A stretch of 42,498 nt of DNA, taken from NCBI GenBank assembly GCA_030727085.1, contig JANRCF010000035.1:3820-46317 (forward strand), read 5' to 3'. This document shows, in pieces, positions 26,742 to 35,806 of the stretch (positions within the stretch are counted from its first letter, which is position 1; every line of letters starts with the position of its first letter). Origin of the DNA: Alphaproteobacteria bacterium. Lineage in GTDB: Bacteria; Pseudomonadota; Alphaproteobacteria; Paracaedibacterales; CAIOTO01. A program made the translations under genes and the position numbers. Under the pieces are notes generated by a model. The model searched no databases, was not told where the DNA came from, and was given only the letters and a program-made list of their open reading frames with translations.

Positions 26742-29700
26742 TTAATATCTAAAGAGCCAGCTGAGTCCTGCTCCACTGCCAGCATTTTTTTCACCAACCT
26801 CAAGGTCTAAATAAACATTTTTAGCTAATGCTGTCGATACAGTTGCTTTGCTTCCTGCGCTGCCAATACTTTGATCAATGGAAACACGCATATTTTCAAA
26901 TTCTTTTCCAATACTAAGCGCTTGTGTTGCTGTTTGCCCAGACTCCTCTGTATTTGCCTTTATTGCATTTTCTTTAAGTTCAAAGGTATCAAAGCCAAAA
27001 GAGCTACGAAGGTTTTCTAAGAAATTCATTCCCTTTTTATCATTTAATGATGTCCCGATAGAGGCCAGCTGAACACTTTGCCCAGTCGAAATTTTATTTA
27101 ATTCTTTTCCAAAAAGAAGTCGCGCCAATACTTCATCTTCTTGCAGGGCAGGGTCAGATACAAATGAAATCTTCGGCGAAGGCGCATACCCGGAAACTTG
27201 CAAATATACTGTAACATCTTCAACTTCACGCATTGCTACAAGCCAAATATTTGGGGCATTCCTATGTTCACGATCAAATGTAATTTTGGCCTCACTAATT
27301 TTAAGAGGCTTTCCGAAGAACGAAAGCTTTCCCTTTGTTGCGTTAAGCGTTCCCTCTAAATAGGGCGATGAGATATCACCTTTAACCATAATAAACCCAG
27401 TCCACTGGCTCATTAATCCCAAATCCAAATCGCGGATGTAAAAGTTTTTATCAATAGTTAAAGCAAGCTCAATTGGAAAAAGAGGGGAGGCAGACTTCTG
27501 CTTTTCCTTCTTTTGCACCTCAAGTTCTTTAATTTCAATATAAGACACATCATCATTTGAAAATTCTTCAAGCATAATAAGGGATGGTGATAATGTCACA
27601 GCACCTGTAATTTTACTTTGAAGGCCGGGGCCATTAATTTTAATATCGCCCGTTGCGCGTATCGTCATATCATCACGGTGCACAACAATAAGATCATTCA
27701 GTTTTAAGTTTAGTGCAAAATTAGGCAACGCCAAACCAACAAACTCAAAACCACCCATAATATCAACAGTTCCCAAATGTGAATTTTTGTTGACATTATT
27801 TGGATCACGTACATCGTTTCCTGCCAAACGTTCAATCATCAATTTTTTGCCAGACGCCTTTAGTGTGCCGGCAATATTAGCAATATGAGTTCCATTATCG
27901 GCACTATCATAAAGTCCATCACGTGCATTAATACGTCCTGACATATTAATATCCGCCAAAGTTCCTTCAACGTTCAAATTCAAATTTAGAATGCCACCTA
28001 AACGATCATGTGTATTAAATAGCGATGAAAGCAATGACACATCTAACTCGCCCGCAACATTAAAGTTAACTGTGTTTTTCAAAAATGTTGAAGCATCTAA
28101 AGAAATAGAACCTTTTGCCTTAAAAATTTGTGCTTTGCGGCGTTGTGTATGCATATCAATTAAAAGTTGTTTTGCCTGGCGTTCAAGTTGAATCGTCCAT
28201 GAGAAATCTTTAAAAAGTGTATTATTAGTCAATGGGCTCGATAAATACGGAATTAATTTGCTTAAAACAAACTGCCCCTTCCACTGGTCAAAGGGATGAT
28301 GTATTTCAATTTTACCATTAAGTAACCCATCCATATCCCAAGACGGCACAAACATACGCGCTGTTATAAGAGGAATATTTTCAAAGATAATTTGTTTTTC
28401 TTTTTCCACACAATGAATGCTGCCTTTTTGGCCAACACGCATTGAAAAACTAGGGATTTTTTCTACATTAAAACCAATCGATACAGATTCTTTTAGTGCA
28501 ATTATGTGTTTTTGATAGGCCAATTGAAATGATTCTAATTGAAATATTTGCTTTTGAAACAATAGGTGCCCTTTGGCTGAGCCATGCGGCAGATGTGCGA
28601 TATCTCCAGCGCCTGTTGTAAGGTTAAGCACGCCATTAACTTTATTGAATTGAACTGTAGCGGCTGTCTTTCCAAAGGTAGCTCCCCCGACCGTAGCTTC
28701 TGGCAATGTGCATGACAGAGTCCCGCTTAATGTGTGGTCTAGGTGAAAAGTAGCATGTCCGGCGCCATAAACTGTATCATTCGTCAATTTTGCGCAATCA
28801 ATATCAAAGGCACCTTCAATTCGTGCGCCAGTTGCATTTATATGAATTGCGACCACATTATTTCCGACCCATTGCCATGTGGGTTTAAGGCGCATTAAAT
28901 ATCCGTTACGATTAAGCGCAGCAGTACCCTCAAACACATGATCATTAATTTTAAATGTAAACAAATCTGTGTGGTCATCAAGTGAAAGCCCCTTAGGGCT
29001 GTGCAATGTAATTGCATGACCGTTAACTGCAAGTGTCGCCTTTTTAAGGCAGACATTAATGCCAATATTACCGAGGTCACCCGTAAATTGAAACGCCGTT
29101 GTTTCCCAATGTCCACTGCCATCAATATGCGCTGTCTGTTCTTGGAGCGCCCATGTAGCCTTAAACGTTAAATCTGTTCCCCCATCGTGTGATCCTTGAC
29201 CATCCAACACAATACGATCTGGATCATATGACAAGTTTCCTTTGCCTCGAACGTGAGCCTCTTGTGTGCGTGCAACGATGTTTTTAATGTGTGTTGTGCG
29301 CTGTTCAAGCATTTGCTTAATGCTTAAATCGAGCGAAATATCAGTGTCCGTGCTTTTTACATGAACACGTGTATTGCTGCCAACTGTTGATAACTGCACT
29401 ATGGTTTTTTTATGTTGTGTATTGATCGTTACATCACCAACTGGCAAAAACGTATCTAAATTTTCAATTTGAATAGCGCCTTCGACCGTTATAGGGGAGC
29501 CGTTCAGCATACCCACACGATCAATCAAACGAAGGTTAGCCGTTGCGCCCGCGGCCTTTGGTGAAAAACGAAATGAGCCCTCAACAGGCGCGTCATCGTT
29601 CGTGGCCTTTGTGATTGATTTTAGCTCGACAAGCGATTCAACCCCTTGTTTTTGAAAATGAAAAGACAAATTGGCAGCAGGTGTTTTTAAAACATTAATA

Positions 29701-30137
29701 TGCACACGTTTCAGCACTGTTTGATCAAGCACAATCGGCAAAACCGTTGTTAGCATCGTGGGTAGTTGATTTGTTGTTTTTTGGCTTGCACTCGCCGTTT
29801 TCTGATGCCATTCAAGCTGGTTAACCGTAATTGATTCAATCTGCATCTTTCCACGCAACAACATGCGTGCCGCAACATTAACGTGTAAATCGTGCACCTC
29901 TGCTAATGCGCCCGATGAATCTGCAATGTGGATGGATTTAACGCTAAGATGAAAAGGCAATATCCCATGCACGCCATCGACTTTAACGGACACACCATGG
30001 GGCGCTGCCACACGTGACACAATACGCTGCACAAGGTGTGATTTAACATATGGAATTTGGATGCAAGCCAGCGTTACTACCACCATAGTGATAAGTGTCA
30101 TACTGATATTTTTAAAATGGCGCATTGATATTGGCAC
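26742..30137 (-). CDS. tamB: Translocation and assembly module protein TamB
   Basis: The protein of 1131 residues is anchored by one N-terminal helix (ISMTLITMVVVTLACIQI). It consists of long AsmA/TamB-type beta repeats and ends in the conserved TamB domain (LQEDEVLARLLFGKELNKIS, GQSVQLASIG, ALAKNVYLDLEVG, final LSWLFRY with the terminal aromatic). TamB spans the periplasm and helps outer-membrane protein insertion or phospholipid transport. The start is a GTG at 30137, supported by aaggaa 6-7 bases upstream; the in-frame ATG at 30125 is too far from it. The usual partner tamA is not next to it. Confidence 0.93.
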   Translation of the reverse strand: MPISMRHFKNISMTLITMVVVTLACIQIPYVKSHLVQRIVSRVAAPHGVSVKVDGVHGILPFHLSVKSIHIADSSGALAEVHDLHVNVAARMLLRGKMQIESITVNQLEWHQKTASASQKTTNQLPTMLTTVLPIVLDQTVLKRVHINVLKTPAANLSFHFQKQGVESLVELKSITKATNDDAPVEGSFRFSPKAAGATANLRLIDRVGMLNGSPITVEGAIQIENLDTFLPVGDVTINTQHKKTIVQLSTVGSNTRVHVKSTDTDISLDLSIKQMLEQRTTHIKNIVARTQEAHVRGKGNLSYDPDRIVLDGQGSHDGGTDLTFKATWALQEQTAHIDGSGHWETTAFQFTGDLGNIGINVCLKKATLAVNGHAITLHSPKGLSLDDHTDLFTFKINDHVFEGTAALNRNGYLMRLKPTWQWVGNNVVAIHINATGARIEGAFDIDCAKLTNDTVYGAGHATFHLDHTLSGTLSCTLPEATVGGATFGKTAATVQFNKVNGVLNLTTGAGDIAHLPHGSAKGHLLFQKQIFQLESFQLAYQKHIIALKESVSIGFNVEKIPSFSMRVGQKGSIHCVEKEKQIIFENIPLITARMFVPSWDMDGLLNGKIEIHHPFDQWKGQFVLSKLIPYLSSPLTNNTLFKDFSWTIQLERQAKQLLIDMHTQRRKAQIFKAKGSISLDASTFLKNTVNFNVAGELDVSLLSSLFNTHDRLGGILNLNLNVEGTLADINMSGRINARDGLYDSADNGTHIANIAGTLKASGKKLMIERLAGNDVRDPNNVNKNSHLGTVDIMGGFEFVGLALPNFALNLKLNDLIVVHRDDMTIRATGDIKINGPGLQSKITGAVTLSPSLIMLEEFSNDDVSYIEIKELEVQKKEKQKSASPLFPIELALTIDKNFYIRDLDLGLMSQWTGFIMVKGDISSPYLEGTLNATKGKLSFFGKPLKISEAKITFDREHRNAPNIWLVAMREVEDVTVYLQVSGYAPSPKISFVSDPALQEDEVLARLLFGKELNKISTGQSVQLASIGTSLNDKKGMNFLENLRSSFGFDTFELKENAIKANTEESGQTATQALSIGKEFENMRVSIDQSIGSAGSKATVSTALAKNVYLDLEVGEKNAGSGAGLSWLFRY

Positions 30138-30204
30138 GCGTGTTCCTTTTATTGTGTTAAATTGTCGGCCTCAGCTCATTCTTTTGACAGCCTCAGCTCA
30201 TTTT

Positions 30205-30291
30205 TGTCATTCCTGCGAAGGTCTTAAATGTATATTTCAATCAAAGCTTTTAAATACTTTTTTATGGATCTCCACCTTCGCGAGGATGACA
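30205..30291. repeat. Palindromic repeat element with 18-bp terminal inverted repeats
   Basis: The ends tgtcattcctgcgaaggt (30205-30222) and accttcgcgaggatgaca (30274-30291) are inverted complements with two mismatches around an AT-rich centre of about 50 bp. This is the look of the small, non-coding palindromic elements often spread through bacterial genomes. Just before it, cctcagctcatt occurs twice about 22 bp apart (30169 and 30191). The element lies between the divergent tamB and rnc genes. Confidence 0.65.
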
Positions 30292-30426
30292 AGGGGCAAT
30301 TACATTTTCCACAGACTAACACAGATCACAAATTATTTAATCATCCGATATCATTAATATGATATTCTACCCACAACTTTTGCGACTACATGTTGCAAAC
30401 CAACCAAAAACGAACACGAGCCACGC

Positions 30427-31104
30427 ATGTCAAAATCCACTCAACCTCTTGAAACTATTATTGGCTATACATTCAAATCCCCTGCTTTGCTTGAAAAGGC
30501 ATTGTCCCACCCTAGTGCCGCCCAGCGTAATAAGGACTTTGAGCGCTTTGAATTTCTTGGTGATCGCGTGCTTGGACTTACCATGGCGGCTGTATTATTG
30601 GAACTTTTCCCAACGGAGCCTGAAGGGCATCTGGCAAAACGTCAAGCCGTGCTGGTATCGCGTGAATCGTGCCAGACAGTAGCTAGTCTCATTCAACTAG
30701 AAACACACATCAAGGCCGTGTGTGATTTGGGTGTGCACGAATCAAATATGATGGCAATACTTGCGGATGCGGTAGAGGCGCTACTAGGCGCAATGTATCT
30801 GGACGATGGGATAGCACCTTGTCACACATTCGTGCGACGCTTTTGGGCTGATTTGTTTCATAATTCAAAGGAGCCCCCAAAGGATGCGAAATCGAGCTTA
30901 CAAGAATGGCTGCAAAAACGTGGAAAACCAACACCTGTTTATACACCAACGGATGTGACGGGGCCTGCACATAATCCAACATTTGAGTGCGAAGTTCAGC
31001 TGGAAGGATTGCCGTTGTTTAAAGGCACAGGGCGTAACCGCCGCATGGCTGAGCAAGATGCAGCAAAGTCTGCGATGATATGGATTAACTCTGCTGCGCG
31101 TTAG
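30427..31104 (+). CDS. rnc: Ribonuclease III
   Basis: The protein of 225 residues has the RNase III catalytic signature ERFEFLGDRVLGL near residue 38 and the second acidic site DAVEALLGAMYLDDG. A C-terminal double-stranded RNA-binding domain spans about 155-222 (DAKSSLQEWLQKRGK, GKGTGRNRR-like end GTGRNRRMAEQDAAKSA). It processes rRNA precursors and other duplex RNA. In many alphaproteobacteria rnc is followed by era, but here the next gene is an unrelated secreted repeat protein. Confidence 0.96.
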   Translation: MSKSTQPLETIIGYTFKSPALLEKALSHPSAAQRNKDFERFEFLGDRVLGLTMAAVLLELFPTEPEGHLAKRQAVLVSRESCQTVASLIQLETHIKAVCDLGVHESNMMAILADAVEALLGAMYLDDGIAPCHTFVRRFWADLFHNSKEPPKDAKSSLQEWLQKRGKPTPVYTPTDVTGPAHNPTFECEVQLEGLPLFKGTGRNRRMAEQDAAKSAMIWINSAAR

Positions 31105-31121
31105 CTGGACTTCTTTAACTT

Positions 31122-31143
31122 GTCATCCGCGGATTTGATCCAC
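31122..31143. repeat. Possible remnant of a dispersed palindromic repeat
   Basis: The stretch tgtcatccgcggatttgatc just after rnc starts like the terminal part of the hairpin element at 30205 (tgtcat) and contains a ccgcgg core. No matching second arm is visible, so this is at most a fragment. Confidence 0.25.
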
Positions 31144-31302
31144 TACTGTACGAACGTTGTTCAATAAAGTAGCTTTTATTTAAATAATCTAAATATTTCA
31201 TTCAAATTAACTAAATATTAATTCTTCCATGTCAAAGTTTTCATAGATGGTGGAGGTTTATTATTCAAATTTCCTCATTTCATAGAAAATTAGGAGGTTT
31301 AA

Positions 31303-32763
31303 ATGAAATTTAAATTAAAATTACTCGGCACGTGTTTAGGCCTTGCTTTATCGTGCACAAGTTCATACGCCGTGTCTGGTGTAAGTGACGCATTAAATGC
31401 ACTAGGAACCGGCGTTAGTGCATTAACTACTAAAGTAATTGCACCTGCAAATACGAGTGATATTGCTGATTTAAGCACCACTGTTGTAGCAAACCTTACT
31501 ACTACACAGTTTGCCGCGTTATCTACAGTTCAAATACCTGCATTAACAACAGCACAACTCGCGGCCGTCACAACAGGGCAAATTGGTGCGATGACATCGG
31601 CGCAAGCCAAAGTTTTAACGTCAACACAAATTGCAGCCCTTCCTTCTATTAGCCGCATGGGTTCAGATGTCATCACAGCGATTACAACAGCTGCACTGCC
31701 AAGCTTGTCAACATCATTGCTGACTACGCTAACAACAGCACAAATAGCCGCGCTAACAACAGCACAAATAGCCTCGTTAACAACGGCACAAGTTGCAGCT
31801 ATAACGACAGAACAAATGCCTGTATTGTCAACAGCAGAGCTTTCTGCTATGACAACAGCACAATTTGCTGCATTAACATCAACCCAACTCAATACATTAT
31901 CCAACGTAAAAGTCGCAAGTCTTTCGTCAGCAAAAGTAGCTGCTATGCCAACGTCAGTGGTTACTGGTTTGTCAACAGCCTTAGTGCCTTATATAGCTGA
32001 TACGGCGATACCATATTTAACAACAGCCCAAATAGCTGCAATACAATCTGCTCAATTAGCTGTTTTAGACCTGACACAAGTCAATGCGCTTACATCAAGT
32101 CAAATGAGTGCTATAGGCAGTGCTGTGTTTTCAGCGTTAACGTCACGTCAAATCCCAGCCTTGCATGCATCAGCTTTTGCTGGCATACCAACTTCCGTGA
32201 TGAGCGCCATAACACTCGGCCAAATTACAGCGCTTACTACAACTCAATTAAATGCCTTTTCGTCCTCTCAATTAAATTCCATACCAACAGCAACTTTTAC
32301 GACATTAACAACAGGTGCTTCAGGGCAAATCGCAAGCTTGCCAACATCACTTATTGCAAATATTACTACTGCATATATGACAGCCTTAGCAACAAATCAG
32401 CTAACATCTTTAACAACAGCTCAGGTAAACGCCATGACCTCTGCACAGGTTAGTGCATTGGCAGCAACAATGAGCACTCTGCTATCAAATCAATTTGCTG
32501 GATTGTCTTCGTCAAATCTTGCTGGTTTATCCACAGCAGCATTAACAGCTCTAGGCTCCGACCAACTGCGGTCAATACCTGCAGCCGCTATACCAGGCCT
32601 CCCATTGGGTTTAACTTCAGATTTATTGTCAGCAATGATTTCTAGCACGACAACCAGCTTTACACCCGCACAAGCACGTGCCTTTACGTCATCTCAGTTT
32701 TCTTCAACTGCGCTGGCTGGCAACACCAACATGACTTCATGGAGGGCTCTCGCTATTGCATAG
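31303..32763 (+). CDS. Secreted octapeptide-repeat protein
   Basis: The protein of 486 residues opens with a signal peptide (MKFKLKLLGTCLGLALSCTS, cut probably after SYA). Nearly everything else is about 45 tandem units of eight residues with consensus TTAQ[IVL]xA[LIM], for example TTAQIAAL, TTAQVAAI, TTTQLNAF, TSSQMSAI. The register holds for almost the whole chain, with a 14-residue and an 11-residue irregular unit. There is no membrane anchor, cysteine cluster or catalytic motif. Such TTxQ repeats occur in large bacterial surface or secreted proteins; a regular solenoid is likely, but the fold is not certain. The ribosome binding site aggaggt is the strongest in the window, suggesting high expression. 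A second ggaggttta lies 36 bp further up. Confidence 0.8.
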   Translation: MKFKLKLLGTCLGLALSCTSSYAVSGVSDALNALGTGVSALTTKVIAPANTSDIADLSTTVVANLTTTQFAALSTVQIPALTTAQLAAVTTGQIGAMTSAQAKVLTSTQIAALPSISRMGSDVITAITTAALPSLSTSLLTTLTTAQIAALTTAQIASLTTAQVAAITTEQMPVLSTAELSAMTTAQFAALTSTQLNTLSNVKVASLSSAKVAAMPTSVVTGLSTALVPYIADTAIPYLTTAQIAAIQSAQLAVLDLTQVNALTSSQMSAIGSAVFSALTSRQIPALHASAFAGIPTSVMSAITLGQITALTTTQLNAFSSSQLNSIPTATFTTLTTGASGQIASLPTSLIANITTAYMTALATNQLTSLTTAQVNAMTSAQVSALAATMSTLLSNQFAGLSSSNLAGLSTAALTALGSDQLRSIPAAAIPGLPLGLTSDLLSAMISSTTTSFTPAQARAFTSSQFSSTALAGNTNMTSWRALAIA

Positions 32764-32790
32764 TTTAGCAGCTTATAAAGTAATAATTTG

Positions 32791-32817
32791 CGGGGGCATT
32801 ATGCCTCCGTTCTTTTG
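32791..32817 (+). terminator. Rho-independent terminator after the octapeptide-repeat gene
   Basis: The stem gggggca/tgcctcc (7 pairs, one G-T) with a 3-base loop is followed by a T-rich gttctttt. It begins about 30 bp after the stop codon of the repeat-protein gene. Confidence 0.7.
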
Positions 32818-32914
32818 CGTAAATACATCAATTTTATTTAAAATTTTATATTGAAAAGCTTTTTGAAATCTTTCACACTTATTACTATGAAATAATTATT
32901 TTTAGGAAATTCTT

Positions 32915-35452
32915 ATGAAAAAGCGATCATTCATTCTTGCCTTGCTCATGTCTACCTCATTTACGTGCGGAGTCGCATTGGCAACAACAAGCGATCCCTT
33001 AGAAAACGAATTGTCTGAAGGGCTGCATATAGCGGCAACAGAAGGTCTGTCTGCGGATGTCTTGTCTGAAAAGTCAGGAACAGTGCTAACAACAAACGAC
33101 CCAACAGGAAATGTCTTGTATGGAGGGCAGCAAGCACATGAACTTTTTCAAAAGCAATCACTAAACATATCGTACTTTCTTGCATGCAAAGTAAAGGAAA
33201 GACACAGCTTTAAAACGCTTTACGAAGATGCGGCAAACCTTAGGAAAGATGTTGCTGAAAGAACAAACACGCTCAATGCGCAAGATTTTGGCGTTTTACG
33301 CACCCCAGAAAGCGTGCCATGGGCAGCTGGTGCGACTACTCCTGTTTTGCAATATCCAGATATGACCAGAACAGTTACTGAACACTTAGTATCACTAGAC
33401 AAAACAGAAGAATTTGCCCGACTTGGTGACGAGCTTGAATATCGCTATCGCACACGAACAGTTGCTGAATGGTTGGCTCTTGCAGAAACCGAACACACCG
33501 AGAATAATCAATTAAAAACATTTTTACAACGTGTTCTTACTGGACAACGTGACCCAGAGAATAAAGATGGTTGTATGTGGTTGTTTGATAAAGAAAAAGA
33601 TTGGGTAGATGTTGATGGTGCTAAAGTATTTAAACCAAATCCATTGACTATGTATCGGTATAGTCGGTGGCTTAAAGCCGCATATGAATTTGCAACACAT
33701 AAAGAAGACCCATACGATCTATCTGAAAAAATAAACATTACACTTTCTTACGTTGAGGTGAGATTCAGTGGCACAGATGTTCATTCACGTGGTTTTATGT
33801 TTCCAAGCGATTCTGACAGTAAGCCTGATCTTTCAGACCGTCCTTTTGCTCTTTGCCACCCACCCACAAATAGCGTCGAATATCATTTAGGAAAATGTCA
33901 TGATGCGTTTGAAGCAGCACGCCGTTGCACAGGTGATGTAGGGGCAAAAATTAGAAAAATTCTTGGCTTTACACATGTTTGGTCAGTAACTATGCCTTAT
34001 GCCAGAGGCTCTGCTGCCGATAATGAATTTCTTACCACCGCTTTGTTTGTTTATCATAAGTTAGGCTTGCCAAAACGTGACGTTCTTCGCAAAGCAGATG
34101 AGTATGCACAAGCGTCTTTTACCGCGCAACAATTCGCAAACAAAATGCTTGAATTAGGCATCGAAGAGTTAGATCCATTACCATTCACAATGGAAGAGTT
34201 TTTAAAGACATTAATTCCTGCTGCACTTGATGAACAAGCCTTAGCTTTGAGAAAAAGTGAAGAAGAAAAAGCAGAATTAACCGCAGCGAAAGGAAACACC
34301 GTTCCAAAAGAATACCCGGATTCAATTTTTGGTGTATCTGCAAAACCTGGCATGTACGTATTAGATAATTTAGTTCACCATTTGAATGAAAGGCCTGCAT
34401 ATTTTGATCTTTTAAATTACATTACGGGACATATCAAAGGTATTGTGTCAAGAATACCAGGCGTTGATGCAGATGCTTATCAAAGACTACAAGTACCTCT
34501 CGCAAAATTGGCGCCATGTGAAACAGCATTTACTGCTGCACTGATGTATCAAAGTGACGACGCAACAACATATGAAAACATCAAGCGCTATTACGAATTA
34601 TATAATGAAACAAAACCTTACGCTGAAGGCACAGAAATGGTAAATAATTTACTATTTCAAGCATTATGTTTGCACAATAATATTGTCCCGCAATTAATGG
34701 ATGGGACGTCATTGATAAGCCCGCAAAAGCCAGATGCTCCTTTAATAAATCCACTGTTTAAAGGGCGCCATGTGGTTGCCACTACTCAGGAAACAGCAGA
34801 TAGAATAAGTGGCCATTTGAATGAAACGTTTGATCCAGCCGCGCGTACTACGCAGTTATGTGAAATAATGAAAAGACATGGTTCCGACAAAAGTACTGTT
34901 CACAACTACACAAGAATGTATCAGTTCTTACTTGAATCAAAACGCGAGACAGCGACAAACGTTTTTGAAATTGGAATTGCTTCTACCGATCCTCAGTTTG
35001 CTTACACAATGGGTAAAGATGGAACAGTAGGTGCATCTTTGCGTGGATGGCGTGAATTTTTTCCAAATGCGCGTATCTATGGTGCGGACATTGATGCTAA
35101 AGCCTTATTTCAAGAAGAACGCATTAACACCTATTTTGTGGATCAATTAAAGACAGATGCGATCTCAACTATGTTCGCTCAAATTCCTGTTGCAGGTTTT
35201 GACGTAATGATTGATGACGGACTGCACTGTTTTGAGGCAAATGATATTTTCTTTAAAGCAGCAATTGATAAGTTGACGCCAGGTGGAATCTATATCATTG
35301 AAGATATTGCCCCCCGAGGCGTCCCTCTCGTTTTGAAATTACTCGAAGAAATTTCTGGTGAATATGATGCGGCATTTATTCAATTGCCAACCGCACCTGC
35401 GCGATTTGACAATAATATTTTTGTGGTATTTAAAAAAGCAATAGAGGTTTAG
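32915..35452 (+). CDS. Exported protein with C-terminal class I SAM-dependent methyltransferase domain
   Basis: The protein of 845 residues has a signal peptide (MKKRSFILALLMSTSFTCGV, cut near ALA) and a ribosome binding site (aggaaat). Residues 40 to about 640 are unrecognised, mostly helical and charged. From about 650 to 840 lies a methyltransferase of the sugar/macrolide O-methyltransferase type (TylE-like): GSDKSTVHNYTRMY, motif I NVFEIGIAS, SLRGWREFFPNARIYGADID, VDQLKTD, and FDVMIDDGLHC with TPGGIYIIEDIAP. All the key SAM-binding positions appear intact. SAM is a cytosolic cofactor, so a Sec signal on such an enzyme is odd and fits delivery to a host cell, which is an inference. The gene follows the octapeptide-repeat gene but is separated from it by a terminator. 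Confidence 0.75.
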   Translation: MKKRSFILALLMSTSFTCGVALATTSDPLENELSEGLHIAATEGLSADVLSEKSGTVLTTNDPTGNVLYGGQQAHELFQKQSLNISYFLACKVKERHSFKTLYEDAANLRKDVAERTNTLNAQDFGVLRTPESVPWAAGATTPVLQYPDMTRTVTEHLVSLDKTEEFARLGDELEYRYRTRTVAEWLALAETEHTENNQLKTFLQRVLTGQRDPENKDGCMWLFDKEKDWVDVDGAKVFKPNPLTMYRYSRWLKAAYEFATHKEDPYDLSEKINITLSYVEVRFSGTDVHSRGFMFPSDSDSKPDLSDRPFALCHPPTNSVEYHLGKCHDAFEAARRCTGDVGAKIRKILGFTHVWSVTMPYARGSAADNEFLTTALFVYHKLGLPKRDVLRKADEYAQASFTAQQFANKMLELGIEELDPLPFTMEEFLKTLIPAALDEQALALRKSEEEKAELTAAKGNTVPKEYPDSIFGVSAKPGMYVLDNLVHHLNERPAYFDLLNYITGHIKGIVSRIPGVDADAYQRLQVPLAKLAPCETAFTAALMYQSDDATTYENIKRYYELYNETKPYAEGTEMVNNLLFQALCLHNNIVPQLMDGTSLISPQKPDAPLINPLFKGRHVVATTQETADRISGHLNETFDPAARTTQLCEIMKRHGSDKSTVHNYTRMYQFLLESKRETATNVFEIGIASTDPQFAYTMGKDGTVGASLRGWREFFPNARIYGADIDAKALFQEERINTYFVDQLKTDAISTMFAQIPVAGFDVMIDDGLHCFEANDIFFKAAIDKLTPGGIYIIEDIAPRGVPLVLKLLEEISGEYDAAFIQLPTAPARFDNNIFVVFKKAIEV

Positions 35453-35514
35453 GCCAAAGTTCGAAATTAAAACAATAATGGCTGATTTTGAATAAAACTT
35501 AATAACCAAAAATA

Positions 35515-35553
35515 CCGTCATGGCCCGCCTGCTTTGCAGATTCGCCATGGCGG
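35515..35553. repeat. Short palindromic repeat
   Basis: The outer arms ccgtcatggc and gccatggcgg pair with one G-T or mismatch, and the inner ctgc-ttt-gcag forms a perfect small hairpin. The start accgtcat is shared with the element at 23277, hinting at one family of dispersed palindromes. Confidence 0.5.
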
Positions 35554-35663
35554 CAGCTTATGCTTTGATTTAATTAAAATTATTACGACTTGTGCAGATA
35601 ATTTTTGACTTGCCCTGAGAGAAACTATTTTTTTCGTGAGTACTTTGTATTGTTATATTTCAC

Positions 35664-35693
35664 TTGCAATCAACCAGGCAATCTACTTATACT
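35664..35693 (+). promoter_or_regulatory. Likely sigma-70 promoter of the ABC importer-hemH-kdsD operon
   Basis: TTGCAA (35664-35669) and TATACT (35688-35693) are 18 bp apart. Transcription would start near 35700, about 105 bases before the first gene. It is one of the two best hexamer pairs I found in the window. Confidence 0.5.
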
Positions 35694-35806
35694 AGAATTG
35701 GTTTTTTTAATGTGATCACCTAATATGATGCACCATTCCTTTTTTAACGCTTATCATACACATTTTCGATTTAGCCACTTTACATGGCAATTTCGAACAA
35801 TAGGAT

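Larger units (their letters stand above)
35453..35806. other. Intergenic region upstream of the ABC importer operon
   Basis: These 354 bp hold no convincing gene. They contain a palindromic hairpin (35515-35553), a good promoter candidate (35664-35693) and a leader of about 110 bases before the first ATG. No riboswitch class is recognisable. Confidence 0.5.

Noticed and set aside
31530..31904. Minus-strand Val/Ala-rich 124-codon frame
   Set aside because: It is the antisense shadow of the octapeptide-repeat gene.
31303..32763. CRISPR-like or simple tandem DNA repeat
   Set aside because: The period is 24 bp within one intact frame, codons vary freely, and there are no unique spacers; it is a protein repeat.
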